14,455 nt of DNA from assembly GCA_020722405.1 (NCBI GenBank), contig DYKW01000028.1, forward strand, positions 1-14,455, written 5' to 3'. A program made the translations under genes and the position numbers. The notes beneath the pieces are model-generated. The model saw only the letters and a program-made list of their open reading frames with translations, had not been told where the DNA came from and searched no databases. The DNA comes from Anaerolinea thermophila. Lineage in GTDB: Bacteria; Chloroflexota; Anaerolineae; Anaerolineales; DRKV01. Positions 6,020 to 14,136 of the stretch are shown here, piece after piece (the first letter of the stretch is position 1; each line of letters starts with the position of its first letter).

Positions 6020-6531
6020 AAGAGTTGCTCACCTACAGACAGAGAATGCTGACACATTGGGAAAACACGGTGCCTACCTTGCAGCGTCTTGTCGCGCGTT
6101 TTCCAGATGGCCTGTGGTACCGAACATCATCTAATGGTAGTTGGAGTGCACATCAGATACTCTCTCATCTGTGTGATTTGGAAGAGCAAGTATTTTCCCC
6201 TTGTATCCATGCTTTTCTTAATGAACATCCAGTGCCTATGCCGATATACCCGAGTGACAAAGATTGGTTGTCAAAATATCGGCCAACAAAATCGGTGGCC
6301 GAGTTACTGGCTGATTATAAAAATCTGCGTGTACAAGGAGCCAATGGGATAAAGGAATTACCGATGGGAGGTTGGATTGTGCTGCGCCGGCATCCTCAGG
6401 TTGGGTTGCGTACCCTGGAATGGTGGGTAGAGCACAGTTTGGCAGTTACCCGGCAGCACATATCTTGGCTGGAGCAATCCACAAAACTTGATTTTAGTGG
6501 TATGATTTCATCAGGGAAAACCGCTGTGTAA
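6016..6531 (+). CDS. DinB/YfiT-like metal-binding four-helix protein
   Basis: A 171-residue protein with the DinB superfamily layout. Helix 1 is MKELLTYRQRMLTHWENTV, the helix 2 motif is WSAHQILSHLCDLEE with candidate ligand H51, and the C-terminal helix is LEWWVEHSLAVTRQHISWLE with H140 and H148. Members bind Ni or Zn by three His; many are thiol-dependent S-transferases or stress proteins, others unknown. The start at 6016 overlaps the SDR stop (ATGA), with AGGA 6 nt upstream; an ATG at 6010 sits too close to that site. Base composition in 6120-6370 looks more AT-rich than in neighbouring genes, which may mark a different origin. The role in this operon is unknown. Confidence 0.7.
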   Translation: MKELLTYRQRMLTHWENTVPTLQRLVARFPDGLWYRTSSNGSWSAHQILSHLCDLEEQVFSPCIHAFLNEHPVPMPIYPSDKDWLSKYRPTKSVAELLADYKNLRVQGANGIKELPMGGWIVLRRHPQVGLRTLEWWVEHSLAVTRQHISWLEQSTKLDFSGMISSGKTAV

Positions 6532-6585
6532 CGACCGTTTCCGCGGTGCTTTTCACTTCATAAATAAAAAGGTACGAAAATTATC

Positions 6586-7095
6586 ATGGAACCCTATGCA
6601 GAAGACAAAATTACCATCATCGAAGGTCCGCCGCCAACCTTCGAACTTATGCGCACAGAATGGACGCAAGGCTTGACGGAAGGGCCTAGTGCTTGTGAAG
6701 TGGCACTGACCCGCTTGCGGACTTTCAACGGTGCGGCACTGGTCGAGCGTTGTCACCGTGCCTGGCGGAATGGTAACGGCATCCACCTGGAATATCGCAC
6801 CGAAGAGGGACTGACGCAACAGTCGCCGATTGTAGCGGCACGTAGTTTGACAACTGATGAAGGTGATATGCTTTTATTGTGGGTGCGGATCAACCTTGAA
6901 GAACACGATGTCACCTTTGACTTTGAGGGTGATGAGGAGCTCTTGCTGAATGACCTCGATATCCTGGACGCTGATGATTTGATGGATCGCAGTTATGATC
7001 TTTCAGAGGATGACGACGATTTTATCGATGCATCCGAAGATGATAGCAATGATGCACTAGACGACGGCGAGGATTTGCCAAACGTTATTCTTTAG
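6586..7095 (+). CDS. Unknown protein with highly acidic C-terminal tail
   Basis: A 169-residue soluble protein without a family I recognise. Residues 1-112 look globular, with alternating strands such as GIHLEYR and DMLLLWVRINLEEHDVTFDFEG. From about 113 to 164 it is dominated by Asp and Glu, including EDDDD at 141-145. Such tails can mimic nucleic acid, bind cations or block partner sites; none of this is shown here. It starts 54 nt after the DinB gene, with AAGG about 13 nt upstream, a weak site. A terminator follows directly, so it is either the last gene of the operon or a single unit. Confidence 0.7.
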   Translation: MEPYAEDKITIIEGPPPTFELMRTEWTQGLTEGPSACEVALTRLRTFNGAALVERCHRAWRNGNGIHLEYRTEEGLTQQSPIVAARSLTTDEGDMLLLWVRINLEEHDVTFDFEGDEELLLNDLDILDADDLMDRSYDLSEDDDDFIDASEDDSNDALDDGEDLPNVIL

Positions 7096-7110
7096 TTGCC
7101 TGCGAAATGC

Positions 7111-7139
7111 ACAGGCCAGGGAATAAATCCCTGGCCTGT
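7111..7139 (+). terminator. Hairpin terminator after the acidic protein
   Basis: A perfect 12-bp stem ACAGGCCAGGGA / TCCCTGGCCTGT with a 5-nt loop (ATAAA) starts 15 nt after the TAG. Only TTGCCTT follows, so the T-tract is weak, but the stem is very stable. Confidence 0.7.
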
Positions 7140-7165
7140 TTGCCTTAACCTGTAAAAGAGATAAA

Positions 7166-7954
7166 ATGGGAACTTTCTTGCGAACATCTCTCCAAAATCG
7201 CGTATTGACGATAGGAATTGAGCGACCGAAGGCCAATGCGCTGAACACCGAAGTCGTCACCGAATTGCAGGCGGAAATAAAACAGGCTTCTCGCAACAAA
7301 GATGTGCGCGTGGTAGTGCTCACGGGGAATGGACATATCTTTAGCGCCGGGCAGGATTTAGGTGAGTTTAAGCAAGCGCTTGGTACCTCGATTTCTTACC
7401 GCGAGCATTTGGCCAAAACTTATTCCCCGTTGGTGATAGCATTGCGGCAATTGGAAAAGCCGGTGATTGCGGCCATTAACGGCCCGGTAGCCGGTGCTGC
7501 ATTGGGGATTGCGCTGGCTTGCGATTTGCGCATTGCGGCTGAAAGTGCTCGCTTTGTGGTGGGTTTTTTAGGGATTGGGCTGGCGCCCGATTCGGGGGTT
7601 TCTCTATTTTTGCCACAATTGATAGGGCTGGGACGTGCCGGTGAATATGCGTTTACCAACCGTCCGATTTCATCACAGCAAGCACTGGAATGGGGGTTGG
7701 TAAACCGTGTGGTACCGGACGATGAATTCCCTCAGGCCGTCCAAACGTGGGCGACGGAATTGGCGCACGGCCCGGTACATGCTATGGGCTTGACAAAACG
7801 CGCTTTCAATCATGCCTTTTTACCACATTTGAACGAAGTGCTTGCGTACGAAGGCCACATCCAGGAAATTGCTGGACATGCTGCTGAACACCGCGAAGGT
7901 GTAGAAGCCTTTTTCCAGAAGCGTCCACCGGACTTTTTGCAACTCGAAGAGTGA
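7166..7954 (+). CDS. Enoyl-CoA hydratase/isomerase, PaaG-like
   Basis: A 262-residue crotonase-fold enzyme. The CoA/oxyanion elements are S60-A-G-Q-D64 and N105-G-P-V-A-G110. In place of the hydratase Glu pair it has A140-P-D142-S-G, which matches the Asp used by PaaG-type ring-epoxide isomerases. The C-terminus (IQEIAGHAAEHREGV, then EAFFQKRPPDF) also follows PaaG. A role in aromatic or fatty acyl-CoA isomerisation is likely; PaaG itself acts on epoxyphenylacetyl-CoA. No other paa genes are in the window, so the substrate is open. A weak AAGAGA ribosome site precedes the ATG. Length is typical. The next gene is convergent, separated by a shared hairpin. Confidence 0.85.
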   Translation: MGTFLRTSLQNRVLTIGIERPKANALNTEVVTELQAEIKQASRNKDVRVVVLTGNGHIFSAGQDLGEFKQALGTSISYREHLAKTYSPLVIALRQLEKPVIAAINGPVAGAALGIALACDLRIAAESARFVVGFLGIGLAPDSGVSLFLPQLIGLGRAGEYAFTNRPISSQQALEWGLVNRVVPDDEFPQAVQTWATELAHGPVHAMGLTKRAFNHAFLPHLNEVLAYEGHIQEIAGHAAEHREGVEAFFQKRPPDFLQLEE

Positions 7955-7977
7955 CAATTTTCTCACGTAAAGCAGAG

Positions 7978-8003
7978 ACGGGGCTGGCATTTGCCAGCCC
8001 CGT
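7978..8003. terminator. Bidirectional terminator between convergent genes
   Basis: A perfect 12-bp palindrome ACGGGGCTGGCA / TGCCAGCCCCGT around TT is followed by TTTCC on the plus strand. It lies 24 nt after the enoyl-CoA hydratase stop and 47 nt from the gdhA stop. It can serve both strands; the minus-strand side lacks a T-run. Confidence 0.8.
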
Positions 8004-8049
8004 TTCCGTACCAGGGAGAATACACACACATTAGGAGGTCATTTACATT

Positions 8050-9336
8050 TTAGAGCCAGCCACGCAGTTCCATGGCTTTGACAACCCGCCCGATGGCGAC
8101 CATATAAGCCGCATCACGCATATATACGCCTTCTTTTTCGGACATGTTCAGCACAGCGTGGAAGGCGCCGGTCATTTTTTCATCCAGTTTGGTGAGCACT
8201 TCTTCCTTTGTCCAGTAGAAGTTCATGTCGTTTTGGACACTTTCGAAGTAGGAAGTCGTTACACCGCCAGAATTGCACAGGAAATCGGGGATATCGAAGA
8301 TGCCGCGTGCTTTCAGGACTTCGTCGGCTTCTGGGGTGGTCGGGCCATTGGCGCCTTCGGCAAGAATCTTTACCCGGCCGCTGATTTTTTGCACCGTTTC
8401 GGCGTTGACCTGGCCTTCCAGGGCGGCCGGAATCAGGACATCCACGTCTTTGGAAATCCAGGCCTCCCCTGATTCAATCTTGTAACCAGCGGCGCGTGCT
8501 TTGTCTTTGTCGATAGCGCCGTACTGGTCGGTGATGGATTGTAGGAAGTGCGGATCAATGCCATCTTTGTGGCTGACGGTGTAGGACGTACGGTCTTTAC
8601 GGTCCCAGTAAGAGACACAGGCTACTTTGCCGCCTAGTATTTCAATAAAGCCGATGGCCGCATATTGCGCAACATTGCCAAAGCCTTGAATGGCCGCCCA
8701 GGATTTTGTTGGTTCCATGTTGAGGTGCTTCATGGCTTCGCGTACATGGTAGATGACGCCGTAACCGGTGGCTTCGGTGCGCCCTTCGGACCCGCCGCCG
8801 CCCAGGGGTTTACCGGTGATGACGCCGGGTGTGTATTGGCCTACCAATTTGGAATATTCGTCCATCATCCAGCCCATCATTTGAGGGGTGGTGCCTACAT
8901 CGGGGGCCGGTACATCCTGGCGCGGGCCAATGTTGCGCCACATCTGATCTACCCAGCCGCGGCACAACTGTTCTTTTTCATGCACAGAGAGCGTGGATGG
9001 GTCAATGGCTACGCCGCCTTTGCTACCGCCCAAGGGGATATTTGCTACGGCGCACTTCCAGGTCATCCACATTCCCAAGGCGCGGACGGTGTCTATCGTC
9101 TCTGCAGGGTGGAAGCGGATGCCACCTTTGGCAGGTCCGCGGGCGTCGTTGTGTTGAATGCGGTATCCAAAGAATACCCGTCGGCTGCCATCATCCATGC
9201 GCACAGGAATCATGAATTTGAATTCTCGCATCGGCCAGCGCAACATCTCTCGAACCTGTGGATCGAGATTTAGCATGTCGGCGACATGGTCGAATTGTTG
9301 TTGTGCCATGTGGAAGGCATTGATTTGTTCAGCCAT
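8050..9336 (-). CDS. gdhA: Glutamate dehydrogenase (Glu/Leu/Phe/Val family)
   Basis: A 428-residue enzyme that interconverts glutamate and 2-oxoglutarate plus ammonia. Substrate-site residues are K70 (GPAKGGIRFHP), K94 (MTWKCAVANIPLGG) and the catalytic K106 (GGSKGG). D146 lies in VPAPDVGT, and the Rossmann motif G218-F-G-N-V is in the C-terminal half. The length and full set of motifs fit the hexameric GDH II group of about 420 residues. AAAGGAG lies 8 nt before the ATG. It is monocistronic: its own promoter candidate is at 9522-9550 and a hairpin lies past the stop. Cofactor (NAD or NADP) is not decided. It links nitrogen and carbon metabolism in the cytoplasm. No pseudogene signs are present. 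Confidence 0.93.
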   Translation of the reverse strand: MAEQINAFHMAQQQFDHVADMLNLDPQVREMLRWPMREFKFMIPVRMDDGSRRVFFGYRIQHNDARGPAKGGIRFHPAETIDTVRALGMWMTWKCAVANIPLGGSKGGVAIDPSTLSVHEKEQLCRGWVDQMWRNIGPRQDVPAPDVGTTPQMMGWMMDEYSKLVGQYTPGVITGKPLGGGGSEGRTEATGYGVIYHVREAMKHLNMEPTKSWAAIQGFGNVAQYAAIGFIEILGGKVACVSYWDRKDRTSYTVSHKDGIDPHFLQSITDQYGAIDKDKARAAGYKIESGEAWISKDVDVLIPAALEGQVNAETVQKISGRVKILAEGANGPTTPEADEVLKARGIFDIPDFLCNSGGVTTSYFESVQNDMNFYWTKEEVLTKLDEKMTGAFHAVLNMSEKEGVYMRDAAYMVAIGRVVKAMELRGWL

Positions 9337-9365
9337 AAAAAATCTCCTTTACCAACACAAGATAG

Positions 9366-9393
9366 AATGCCCCCGCCAGTTTACGAGGGCATT
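9366..9393 (-). other. Hairpin in the gdhA leader
   Basis: AATGCCC (9366-9372) and GGGCATT (9387-9393) form a perfect 7-bp stem with a 14-nt loop, about 20 nt before the gdhA ribosome site. No T-tract follows on the minus strand. It could stabilise the leader or control translation. Confidence 0.35.
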
Positions 9394-9521
9394 AGCATGG
9401 AAAATAGATAAGGAAACATTGCAGCATGGTATGACCTGCTGCTGCCAAAGACATTGGAGGGGGGCTTTTTGCCAGTTTTGTTGCATGGCTTTGGAACCGT
9501 TTCCTAAAGTTAGGTGCCATA

Positions 9522-9550
9522 ACAATAACAAAAGAACCTTGAACCGTCAA
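9522..9550 (-). promoter_or_regulatory. Candidate sigma70 promoter of gdhA
   Basis: On the minus strand there is TTGACG (9545-9550), a spacer of exactly 17 nt and TATTGT (9522-9527). Transcription would start near 9515, giving a leader of about 180 nt before the ATG. The rest of the gap 9337-9640 holds the leader hairpin and the GGGTGGTC-like repeat, and no gene. Confidence 0.5.
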
Positions 9551-9573
9551 GTGATGAATGGCATAATCGCGTG

Positions 9574-9598
9574 GTAGTCGGGTGGTCGGGTGGGTCGC
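9574..9598. repeat. Short 8-nt-period GT-rich repeat
   Basis: Three units of the form GGTAGTCG / GGTGGTCG / GGTGGGTCG follow the same 8-nt rhythm as the longer array at 14137-14225. It lies between gatB and gdhA, in noncoding DNA. Confidence 0.4.
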
Positions 9599-9640
9599 TG
9601 AATGCTGTTCGCTGACGCCTGCCTTCTCCTACCCTGCTCT

Positions 9641-11113
9641 TCAACCGTCCAATTTCTCCCGTAACAGGCGTTGTACGGTTTGTGGGTTGGCTTGACCGTC
9701 GGTGGATTTCATCACCTGTCCGAACAGCCAGTGGAACAGGCCGGTTTTGCCTGCACGATAGGCCGATACTTGCTGAGGGTTGGCCTGTAGTATCTCTTCG
9801 ATAACCTGGGCGAGGCGTGCTTCGTCGGAAATCTGCCGCAGGCCGCGGTGCGTTACGATTTCCGACGCCGATTGCCCGCCGGTGAACATTTCGTTGAGCA
9901 CCTCACGCCCGCTATTTTGGTTGATTTCTCCGGCTGTGACCATGTCCAGCAGGGTGGCAAGTGCCTGAGGGGTGACCGGGCAGGCGTTCAAGGGGAGGTT
10001 GTGCGCATTGAGCAGGGCAAACAATGCCCCAAGCATCCAATTTGCAGCCGTTGTGCTATCGGCCTGGGTGGCGGTGGCTAAGGCTTCGAAGTAATCTGCA
10101 TGTTCAGGTTCCTCCACGAGCAGGGCTGCGCTTTCAGGCGGGAGGCTGTATTGGATTTGCAAGCGTTCTTGACGCACGTGCGGCAGTTCGGGCAAGGTAC
10201 TGCGCACCTGGTCTATCCATGTGGAACCGACCACCAGAGGGGGCAAATCTGGCTCTGGGAAGTAGCGGTAGTCGTGGGCTTCTTCTTTACTGCGTTGAAT
10301 CACGGTTTGACCGCGGGCCTCATCCCAGCCGACAGTTTGCTGGGCTACTGTGCCGCCGTTGCGCAGGATCTCACTTTGACGGGCGATTTCGTATTCTACG
10401 GCGCGCTCCAGGGCACGAAAACTGTTTAGATTTTTGATTTCTACCCGGTTCCCCAACCAGTCTGCTCCGCCTGGACGTACAGAGACGTTGGCTTCGAAGC
10501 GCATGACACCTTTTTGCATATCGCCGCTGTTGACACCCAGGGTGCGCAGTAAGCGCCGTAAAGTCTCGCCGTAAATGCGGGCCTCGAGGGCGGTGTGCAT
10601 ATCCGGTTCGGAGACGATTTCGAGCAGTGCTACGCCAGCGCGATTAAGGTCTACCAGGGAGCCGGCGTGTTCTCCTTCCTGGTAGTGCGTCAGGCGGCCG
10701 GTGTCTTCCTCCAGGTGGACGCGCCGCACCCGGATTTGCCGCACCCCCTGTGGGGTCCGGATAGGTAGCCGTCCCTCCTCGGCCAGAGGAAATTCGTATT
10801 GGGAAATCTGGTATCCCTTAGGCAGGTCGGGATAGAAGTAATTTTTGCGGGCAAAGATGCTGGTTTCTGCAATACGGCAGTCCAGCGCCAGCGCTACGCG
10901 TAAGGCGTACTCCACGGCCTGATGGTTGATAACCGGCAACACGCCAGGCATGCCCGCACAGACCGGACATACGGCGGTGTTGGGTTCTGCGGTGGTGAAA
11001 TCTACCACCGGGCAACCGCAAAACATCTTTGAGGCGGTCTGCATCTCGGCGTGGACTTCCAAGCCGATGATGGCTTCGATGGGCGTATCAGGGCGCATAA
11101 ACGATGACGTCAT
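9641..11113 (-). CDS. gatB: Asp-tRNA(Asn)/Glu-tRNA(Gln) amidotransferase subunit B
   Basis: A 490-residue GatB, the kinase/cradle subunit of the GatCAB complex that amidates Glu-tRNA(Gln) and Asp-tRNA(Asn). It has the N-terminal IIGLEVHAEM, a zinc-type Cys set (CGC and, 20 residues on, CPVC), and the strongly conserved KNYFYPDLPKGYQISQ loop. The C-terminal YqeY-like tail (about 410-490) contacts tRNA. Length fits (about 475-490). The frame allows ATG at 11113 or at 11098; family similarity begins right after the second, and neither has a Shine-Dalgarno site. The start overlaps the end of the kinase gene by 26 or 11 nt, so translation is probably coupled. gatA and gatC are not nearby. No clear terminator follows. 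Confidence 0.95.
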   Translation of the reverse strand: MTSSFMRPDTPIEAIIGLEVHAEMQTASKMFCGCPVVDFTTAEPNTAVCPVCAGMPGVLPVINHQAVEYALRVALALDCRIAETSIFARKNYFYPDLPKGYQISQYEFPLAEEGRLPIRTPQGVRQIRVRRVHLEEDTGRLTHYQEGEHAGSLVDLNRAGVALLEIVSEPDMHTALEARIYGETLRRLLRTLGVNSGDMQKGVMRFEANVSVRPGGADWLGNRVEIKNLNSFRALERAVEYEIARQSEILRNGGTVAQQTVGWDEARGQTVIQRSKEEAHDYRYFPEPDLPPLVVGSTWIDQVRSTLPELPHVRQERLQIQYSLPPESAALLVEEPEHADYFEALATATQADSTTAANWMLGALFALLNAHNLPLNACPVTPQALATLLDMVTAGEINQNSGREVLNEMFTGGQSASEIVTHRGLRQISDEARLAQVIEEILQANPQQVSAYRAGKTGLFHWLFGQVMKSTDGQANPQTVQRLLREKLDG

Positions 11114-13988
11114 CGAAGCGAATTTCTACGCCGCCGGTATCCCATGTGCCGGCAACCAGGCCAATATCGCCGCTGCTGAAGGTGTCGTCCTGGGTTTCGG
11201 CGAGGACATTTCCGTCAACGCCCAGGGTGAGGTTGTTACCGATGCAGGCAGCCTGAATAGTGACCGCGCTGCCATCGGAGGGCACCAGGTCGGAGGCGGT
11301 CCAATCCACCAGGGAGACGTATTCGCCATCCATTTGCTTCCAGATTGCGAAGTAGCCGTCTTCTGATATTTCCAGGGCATAGAAGTTATTTTCATCCTGA
11401 TAGCGGCAGAACACCCCGAAGTCGGCGTTGCCGACCGGTTGGGTGGGCTGCGCCACGACGGTGATCAAGACGTTATCGAAATGCTGATTGGCATTTCCCC
11501 AGCCGTAGTAGTTTTCGGGTTGTACGTGCACGTAGTAGGCGCCGTTACTTATGGAAACTTTGGCGTTATCGCTCTCGAATTCGTCCCAGGTGCTGTTGCT
11601 GGAGAAGTGTTCTTCGTATAACACTTGCCCGCCAACCGGCACATCCTGTGATGGAGAGGGTGTGGGGGGTTCGGCCTGTACGATGTTGACCTCGCCTCGC
11701 AATGCGGCCTCGATGAACGGGCGCGCCAGGTTGACGGGGCGCAAGGCGTTGATGAAGCCGCCGGTAGGCACACAGTTGTCATCTTCATCAATGTATCCAT
11801 CGCCATTGGTATCTGCCAGCACACGGCAATCTACGAATTGATCTTCGCCGCCATATCCCAATTGTGTGGGGACGCCGATTAGATACCCTTTCTCGTCGAT
11901 GGCCAGCCCTCCGCTGTTGCCACCGGCAATGGTGGCCGAAGTTTTGATGAAGCCGCGATTGCCGCGCCCTCTTTCGGCGGTGAAACCGCTCACTTCCCCT
12001 TTGGTGAGGGTGATGGTTTCGCCACCAATGCCGGGGTATCCCAAAATGGTGATGGCATCGCCCAAGTTGAGTTTGTCTGAATCTCCCAGGGGGACAAAGG
12101 GCAGGTTGAGCGCCTGTGGGTCAACGGGATTGCCATCCAGGTCGGTGGCGATGCGTAGGACGGCGATATCCAGGGATTCGTCGGCTTGCACGACCTCAGC
12201 ATAGTAGCGCGCTTGAGGCGGTTCATCTTGGCTGATGGTGAGGGCAATTTTGAGTTTTTCCACGTGGTAATACTCATCCGAGAGGGCCACGTGTGCATTG
12301 GTGAGAATCAGACCATCGGGGGTTAGCAATGTGCCGGAACCGCTCCAGCCTTCTTCCAGTGTGCCATCCAGGTTCACAATGGCGATGATTTGTACGACCG
12401 CCTGGTATGGGGTTGTGCCTGAAGGGGCAGTTTGAGGTAATTGTGGCGTGGTTTGTGCCGCTGGGGGAGGCGAGGTTGTGCTTTCTGTGGTGCCCGGTTG
12501 AATGACCACGCGCAGGGGCGTTTCGCTAACCGAGCCTCCGAATTTGATGCCAAGCATGGCGACATAATCGCCTGGTTGGACGGCGCGCGCCTGGAAGGTG
12601 ATTGTTTTTTCGCTGTGAGGCGGCACCTGCAAGTTGTAATGCAATTCCATCCCATTGGGAGAGGGGCGGCGTTCTATGGGTTCGGGAGAGACGCTCAATA
12701 TTTCCCCGGCCCGAGATAGTTGCGGGGGGATGTTGATGGCATTTACCTGCAACGGGGCGTTGCGCGGATTACGGATGGCGATTTGTACGTTGAATTCCTG
12801 TCCGACGGAAACCGTCGATGGCTGTACTCGCACGCTCACTTCCCCGTTACGTCGGTTTAATCTGGAAATCGTGAACACGGCTGCGGCAGCCAGGCATAGC
12901 AGGATGAGCAGTGCCAGTCCACCTATCATGAGGCAGGAAAACGAATTTTTCTTTTGTGGGGGTGGCGTTTGGATGTCTTCTGAAGGGGGGAAAGGTTTTA
13001 CCGCTTGGGGAGTAATGCTCGGCGCTGATGGTTGGCTTTTGTAAGCATCTTTGGCCGGATACGCGGGCTGTGCCGCCTGAGGCGAGGGCACGGCAACCTG
13101 CGGTGTTTCCAGTGCCAGGGTGTGGCTGCGTTCGGTTGGATAAGCCGCTAAAACGGCGCGCAAATCGGTGGCCATGTCCCCGGCCGTTTGGTAGCGTTGA
13201 TCGGGGAATTTGGCCAGGGCGCGTTGCAAAATTGCCAGCATGGCATTTGGGATGCTGGGCACGAGTTCACGGATATCGGGCACAGGCTCGTCCAAGTGCA
13301 TGCGCATCACCGTCATAGCCGATTCGGCGTCGAAAGGCGGTTTGCCGCTGAGCATTTCGTACAGCATCACCCCCAGGGAGTAGATATCGCTGCGTTGATC
13401 GACAGCGTCGCCGCGTACCTGTTCGGGGGACATGTAGCGTGCTGTGCCCAGCACTGTGCCGGTGGCGGTGTGATGTTGGTCGCCTACCATCTTGACGATG
13501 CCAAAATCCATCAGCACGGCTTTGCCTTCAGGGGTGATCATCACGTTAGCCGGTTTCAAATCGCGGTGGATTACGCCGCTTTGGTGGGCGTAATCTACCG
13601 CCTCACACACCTGCGCGCAAATTTTGATGGTCTCTTCCAGGCCCATGCGTTTATCTGCTTCATTGAGGTGGCGCAGGCGTTGTTGCAAGGTTTCTCCTCG
13701 CAGATATTCCAGCACCATAAAGTAGGCCTGTTCGTCGTGGTCGAAATCGTATACGTCCACGATGCTGGGGTGGCTAAGCCGCGCTACCGCGGCGGCTTCG
13801 GCTTCGAAGCGGCGTACGAACTCGGGGTCAGTGGACAGGTGGGGGTGAATCAATTTCACAGCCACCTCGCGCTTCAGGTTGGGGTCGTAGGCCTTGTATA
13901 CGGCGGACATGCCCCCCTGACCGAGTAATTCCAAAATTTCGTACCGGCCTTTTAGTTTTTTGCCAATCCAGGTAGGTTGATTTGTCAT
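11088..13988 (-). CDS. Ser/Thr protein kinase fused to extracellular trypsin-like protease and lectin-like domain
   Basis: A 966-residue single chain. Residues 14-280 are a PknB-type kinase: G-loop GQGGMSAV (23-30), K45, HRDLKPAN (141-148, D143), DFG (161-163), SPEQ (187-190). A Pro-rich linker (290-347) leads to one membrane helix (353-374). Then come a beta-rich CARDB/NEW3-like domain (about 383-498), a Thr/Pro spacer, and an S1-type protease (about 528-715) with H566 (TNAHV), D607 (DIAVL) and S692 (GGNSGG). A Ca-loop DTNGDGYIDEDD (726-737) lies between C721 and C739. Last is a concanavalin/LamG-like beta domain (about 788-966). All catalytic residues of both enzymes are present. Expected topology: kinase inside, protease and lectin-like part outside. 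The start has GAGG 8 nt upstream. It overlaps gatB. Targets are unknown. Confidence 0.9.
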   Translation of the reverse strand: MTNQPTWIGKKLKGRYEILELLGQGGMSAVYKAYDPNLKREVAVKLIHPHLSTDPEFVRRFEAEAAAVARLSHPSIVDVYDFDHDEQAYFMVLEYLRGETLQQRLRHLNEADKRMGLEETIKICAQVCEAVDYAHQSGVIHRDLKPANVMITPEGKAVLMDFGIVKMVGDQHHTATGTVLGTARYMSPEQVRGDAVDQRSDIYSLGVMLYEMLSGKPPFDAESAMTVMRMHLDEPVPDIRELVPSIPNAMLAILQRALAKFPDQRYQTAGDMATDLRAVLAAYPTERSHTLALETPQVAVPSPQAAQPAYPAKDAYKSQPSAPSITPQAVKPFPPSEDIQTPPPQKKNSFSCLMIGGLALLILLCLAAAAVFTISRLNRRNGEVSVRVQPSTVSVGQEFNVQIAIRNPRNAPLQVNAINIPPQLSRAGEILSVSPEPIERRPSPNGMELHYNLQVPPHSEKTITFQARAVQPGDYVAMLGIKFGGSVSETPLRVVIQPGTTESTTSPPPAAQTTPQLPQTAPSGTTPYQAVVQIIAIVNLDGTLEEGWSGSGTLLTPDGLILTNAHVALSDEYYHVEKLKIALTISQDEPPQARYYAEVVQADESLDIAVLRIATDLDGNPVDPQALNLPFVPLGDSDKLNLGDAITILGYPGIGGETITLTKGEVSGFTAERGRGNRGFIKTSATIAGGNSGGLAIDEKGYLIGVPTQLGYGGEDQFVDCRVLADTNGDGYIDEDDNCVPTGGFINALRPVNLARPFIEAALRGEVNIVQAEPPTPSPSQDVPVGGQVLYEEHFSSNSTWDEFESDNAKVSISNGAYYVHVQPENYYGWGNANQHFDNVLITVVAQPTQPVGNADFGVFCRYQDENNFYALEISEDGYFAIWKQMDGEYVSLVDWTASDLVPSDGSAVTIQAACIGNNLTLGVDGNVLAETQDDTFSSGDIGLVAGTWDTGGVEIRFDDVIVYAP
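11102..11115. repeat. 14-bp perfect palindrome at the kinase-gatB junction
   Basis: CGATGAC followed by GTCATCG is self-complementary. It covers the first possible gatB ATG (11113) and lies just before the second (11098). In mRNA it can form a 5-bp stem with loop ACGU. It is also part of the kinase coding sequence, so it may be coincidental. Confidence 0.4.
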
Positions 13989-14048
13989 GAGGGCATCCTC
14001 GTGTTGTACTGATTTGTTGTTTTTTCCATTGCTTTGCTTACTACAAAG

Positions 14049-14070
14049 GTATCATCTCAAAAATTCGGGG
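14049..14070 (+). repeat. 22-nt dispersed motif, copy C
   Basis: GTATCATCTCAA, then AAATTCGGGG. It matches the copy at 702-723 (minus strand) at 19 of 22 positions. It ends about 60 nt from the kinase ATG, so it could also affect that promoter. Confidence 0.6.
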
Positions 14071-14136
14071 TAGTGGTTTACTATGGTTTACTATTTTAAC
14101 GCCAAGACGCAGAGCCGCAAAGAAAATACGTTTTAA

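Noticed and set aside
8665..9273. 202-residue plus-strand frame inside gdhA
   Set aside because: Antisense shadow of a complete, motif-rich glutamate dehydrogenase; no start signal.
13188..13928. 246-residue plus-strand frame opposite the kinase domain
   Set aside because: Shadow frame; all conserved kinase motifs are on the other strand.
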